NCBI RefSeq assembly: GCF_002009175.1
Contig: NZ_CP018047.1
Location: forward strand, 1,240,001 to 1,304,000
Source of the DNA: Streptomyces niveus
Lineage (GTDB): Bacteria; Actinomycetota; Actinomycetes; Streptomycetales; Streptomycetaceae
Direction of reading: 5' to 3'
DNA length: 64,000 nucleotides
The translations under genes and the position numbers were made by a program. The notes under the pieces are model-generated. The model was not told the DNA's origin. It did no database searches and saw nothing but the letters and a program-made list of their open reading frames with translations. Shown here one piece after another: positions 61,502 to 64,000 of the stretch (position 1 is the first letter of the stretch; each line of letters opens with the position of its first letter).

Positions 61502-62298
61502 GCGCTCCACCTCCGCAACACCGGCGCGGAGTGCTCGGCCCGGCCCGCGTCCTCGGCGGCCGTCTCGTCGACGACCCCGAGGTAGCGGCGGCGCACCTCG
61601 TCGGAGGAGGCCAGTTCGGCCGCGTCCCCTTCGAGCGTGACCTCGCCGACCTCCAGGACGTACGCGCGGGACGCGAGCCGCAGTGCCATGGCCGCGTTCT
61701 GCTCGACCAGCAGGACGGCCGTGCCCCTGGCGTTGATCTGCTGGATCGTCTCGCCGATCCGGGCGGCCATGAGCGGGGCCAGCCCGAGGGACGGTTCGTC
61801 CAGGAGGAGCAGACGGGGGCGGGCCATCAGACCCCGGCCGAGTGCGAGCATCTGCTGTTCGCCGCCGGAGAGCAGTCCGGCGCGCTGGCCCGCGCGGTCG
61901 GCGAGTACGGGGAACAGTTCGTGCACCTCGGCGAGGGACGCCGCGTACCGCTTGCGGCCGCCGGACGCGCCGAGTGCGCCGGCCCGGAGGTTGTCGGCGA
62001 CCGTCATACGGGCGAACACCTGGCGTCCTTCCGGGACTTGGACGACACCGGTCGCGACGACACCGGCAGCGCTCAGTCCGTCGAGGGGCCGGCCGTCGAA
62101 GTGGACGGTGCCGCCGCCCGCCGTGCCCCGATGGAAGCCGAGGGTGCGCGAAATGGCTCTCAGCAGTGTGGACTTGCCCGCGCCGTTGCCACCGAGCACC
62201 GCGGTGATCCCGCCGGACGGTACGTCGAGGGACACCTCGTGCAGGGCGCGTACCGGGCCGTAACCGACGGACAGGGCACGCACTTCGAGCGCGGCCAT
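61498..62298 (-). CDS. livF: Branched-chain amino acid ABC ATPase LivF
   Basis: A 266-residue ATPase: Walker A GGNGAGKST, signature LSGGEQQMLALGRGL, Walker B RLLLLDEPSLGLAP. It is the first gene of the liv operon. ATG 62298 is preceded by GGAG; the frame open to 62709 has no similarity and overlaps the divergent regulator. The C-terminal 25 residues after the fold are extra. Confidence 0.93.
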   Translation of the reverse strand: MAALEVRALSVGYGPVRALHEVSLDVPSGGITAVLGGNGAGKSTLLRAISRTLGFHRGTAGGGTVHFDGRPLDGLSAAGVVATGVVQVPEGRQVFARMTVADNLRAGALGASGGRKRYAASLAEVHELFPVLADRAGQRAGLLSGGEQQMLALGRGLMARPRLLLLDEPSLGLAPLMAARIGETIQQINARGTAVLLVEQNAAMALRLASRAYVLEVGEVTLEGDAAELASSDEVRRRYLGVVDETAAEDAGRAEHSAPVLRRWSA

Positions 62299-62536
62299 GC
62301 ATTCTCCTCTGCGTTTCGCCGGGCGTTCTTCGGATGCCGTGGGACTCGGCCGTCCTGGTTCGGAGGTCCTGATCCGGATGTCCTGACATGCCGTGGAGGG
62401 ACACCTCAGCACCGGGGCGGGGCACCGTCCACGGCGCGGGACCGAATCGCTGCCGATGACCAGCGGTGCGGCGGCCGGATTGTGCACGCGCACAAGGGCT
62501 GTCGCACCACGCCTCCCGGTGGCATCCTCACCAGCC

Positions 62537-63736
62537 ATGGGTGGCCGCAGAGCGCGCACTGATCGTGAGTGGTCGGTCCTGGTGACCGCGTCCCGGGTAC
62601 TGCTGGAGCGCGTACCGGCGCTGACCGACCAGTTGATGGACGAACTCACGCTCCACTCCGAGCAGTTCGACGCGGCGGTGCCGCGCGACGAGCACTGGCG
62701 GCAGATCAACGAGGCGATGCGGTACGGGATCGAGGCGATCGCGGCCCCGCGTACGGCGCCGCGCCGCGATCTGGCGTACGCGGAACAGCTGGGCCGGCAG
62801 CGGGCGGAGCAGGGTCTGGCGCTCGATCTGCTGCTGCACGCCTACCGGCACGCGGGCTATCTGGTGTGGGACGAACTGCTGCGGATCGTCAGCGAGGAGG
62901 ACCCCGACGACTTACCGATGCTCGTGCACACCGCGTCGCAGATGTGGGCGGGCGTCGACCGGCAGGCGACGACGGTCGCGGAGGCGTACCGGAGCACGGA
63001 GCAGTCGATGCGACGGCGCAGCGACGAGCGGGTGCAGGCCCTGCTCGACGCGCTGCTGGAGGGCCGCTCGACGCCGGGCCTGGCGGCACGGGCCGCGGCC
63101 GGTCTCGACCTGCCGGAGCAGGGGCGGTACGCGGTGGTGGTCGTCCGGGTGGAACGGCGGGACGGGCGGGAGCCGTTCCGGCGGGTGGCCGTGGCGCAGG
63201 GGATGCGCTTCTTCTGGCGGATGCGTACGGACTGCGAGATCGCGGTCGTCGCGTTCGAGGGCGAGACGGGTCTCGCGGAGCTGACGGCGGAGCTGGTGCG
63301 GCCCTGCCAGGGGCCGGGCGGTGTCAGCCCGGTCGTGGAGAGCCTGTCGGGCCTGGGCCAGGCGCGCCGGCTGGCCGAGACGGCGCTGCGTACGCTCCCG
63401 CCGGACGCGCAGCGCATCGTCCGCCTGGACGAACGCCTCCCGACGGCGCTGGTGGTCAGCCAGCCGGAGCTGGCGGCCCGTCTGATCACCGAGGTGTTCG
63501 GCCCGCTGCTGGACCTGGACCCGGCGGACCGCGCGGTCCTGCTGGAGACGCTGGACGCGTGGCTGGAGTACGGGGGTTCGGCGGGCCGGGCGGCGACGCG
63601 TCTGTACTGCCACCGCAACACGGTCTTCAACCGCCTGCGGCGCCTGGAACAACTGACGTCACGCTCCCTGTCCCGCCCCCGGGACCTGATCGAAATGACC
63701 CTGGCGCTTGACGCGTTCCGCTTGACGCCGGGGTGA
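62537..63736 (+). CDS. PucR/CdaR-type helix-turn-helix regulator
   Basis: A 399-residue regulator. The N-terminal two thirds are an RsbRD-like/helical sensor (LLLHAYRHAGYLVWDELL) and a GGDEF-like middle region; the C-terminus has the PucR helix-turn-helix: LLETLDAWLEYGGSAGRAATRLYCHRNTVFNRLRRLE in pieces (AATRLYCHRNTVFNRLRRLE). It is divergent from livF and is a likely regulator of the transporter. The start is uncertain: ATG 62537 begins MGGRRARTDREWS; ATG 62456 and GTG 62393 are also open, and none has a clear ribosome binding site. Confidence 0.85.
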   Translation: MGGRRARTDREWSVLVTASRVLLERVPALTDQLMDELTLHSEQFDAAVPRDEHWRQINEAMRYGIEAIAAPRTAPRRDLAYAEQLGRQRAEQGLALDLLLHAYRHAGYLVWDELLRIVSEEDPDDLPMLVHTASQMWAGVDRQATTVAEAYRSTEQSMRRRSDERVQALLDALLEGRSTPGLAARAAAGLDLPEQGRYAVVVVRVERRDGREPFRRVAVAQGMRFFWRMRTDCEIAVVAFEGETGLAELTAELVRPCQGPGGVSPVVESLSGLGQARRLAETALRTLPPDAQRIVRLDERLPTALVVSQPELAARLITEVFGPLLDLDPADRAVLLETLDAWLEYGGSAGRAATRLYCHRNTVFNRLRRLEQLTSRSLSRPRDLIEMTLALDAFRLTPG

Positions 63737-63761
63737 GGGGTGCTGCCCGGTGGGTGGCCGG

Positions 63762-63994
63762 GTCCTCAATCGCCGGACGGGCTCGATATGCCCCTGCCCG
63801 TCGATCTCACCAAGCCCGCCCGCCGGTTTTCAAGCCCGTCCGGCGATTGAGGACCCCGCCAGGCCGGGCACTCTCAAGCCGTCCGGCGATTGAGGACAAC
63901 CCTGCTGCGGACGGGCGCATTTCAGCCCGTCCGGCGATTGAGGACAACCCGACCGGGGCGGGCCGGATTTCGAGCTCGTCCGGCGATTGAGGAC
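63762..63994. repeat. Second cluster of GTCCGGCGATTGAGGAC repeats
   Basis: One inverted copy of the 17-base core at 63762-63778, then direct copies starting at 63838, 63881, 63929 and 63978. Most are preceded by TTCAAGCCC or a variant. The inverted and first direct copies can form a hairpin after the PucR gene. The rest of the window after that gene contains nothing else. Confidence 0.9.
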
Positions 63995-64000
63995 ACACAG

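Overview
The window is very GC-rich chromosomal DNA of a Streptomyces-type actinomycete. The signs are frequent GTG and some TTG starts, GGAGG-type ribosome binding sites, third positions that are nearly always G or C, chains of 4-bp gene overlaps, and families typical of the genus (DUF5133, DUF6204, DUF1963, PGPGW, PAP2-diacylglycerol kinase fusion, class E sortase-type LAETG protein, SpoIIE-type phosphatase with PAS and GAF, Rv2578c radical SAM). Almost all of it is protein-coding. I see no rRNA, no tRNA, no insertion sequence, no prophage and no CRISPR array.

Layout. 1-7.7 kb: end of a fatty acyl-CoA ligase, an aldo/keto reductase, a MerR regulator, a DUF1963 protein, a PGPGW membrane protein, an AraC regulator whose frame runs far past its domain, and an NDH-2/pterin dehydratase pair. 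7.8-16.4 kb: a secreted LamG protein with a secreted PQQ-type sugar dehydrogenase under a possible LacI-type operator, a sortase-anchored surface protein, a DUF5133/ferritin pair, a DJ-1/PfpI protein, a transketolase divergent from an XRE regulator, and two small unknown proteins. 16.5-30.1 kb: a membrane-anchored phosphodiesterase, a resolvase-like protein, an MBL/DedA pair, an aminotransferase-fold protein without its PLP lysine, a PAP2/lipid kinase, acetyltransferase, methyltransferase and VOC genes, a DUF5107 protein, and an arginase-fold protein with altered metal ligands.

30.3-35.5 kb: four coupled peptidase genes (M55, M20, S9, S66) that would degrade peptides and probably murein fragments. 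35.7-42.3 kb: a methyltransferase, a PAS-GAF-SpoIIE-ATPase sensor phosphatase preceded by a perfect 17-bp palindrome, an MFS efflux pump carrying three carboxypeptidase-regulatory-like domains, and an SRPBCC protein. 42.4-44.0 kb: a radical SAM gene with a canonical LexA box, closely followed by a macro-domain gene; together they look like a DNA-damage-inducible pair. 44.0-45.8 kb: dispersed repeats, a RidA C-terminal fragment, a GNAT gene and a HEAT-repeat gene.

46.2-57.2 kb: a carbon-assimilation block. A duplicated 3-hydroxyacyl-CoA dehydrogenase and a TetR regulator precede ccrA-meaA-CoA lyase-MaoC hydratase-acyl-CoA dehydrogenase, the ethylmalonyl-CoA pathway that turns acetyl-CoA into glyoxylate and C4/C5 acyl-CoA units. 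Psd and pssA (phosphatidylethanolamine synthesis) follow, ending at a 25-bp perfect-stem bidirectional terminator. 57.2-62.3 kb: a fully overlapping livF-G-H-M-K branched-chain amino acid ABC transporter operon on the other strand, with a divergent PucR-type regulator. The window ends in a second cluster of the same dispersed repeat.

No single locus is clearly a wholly new system. The best candidates for follow-up are the SOS-linked radical SAM/macro-domain pair, the four-peptidase operon, and the enzyme-fold proteins that have lost key residues.
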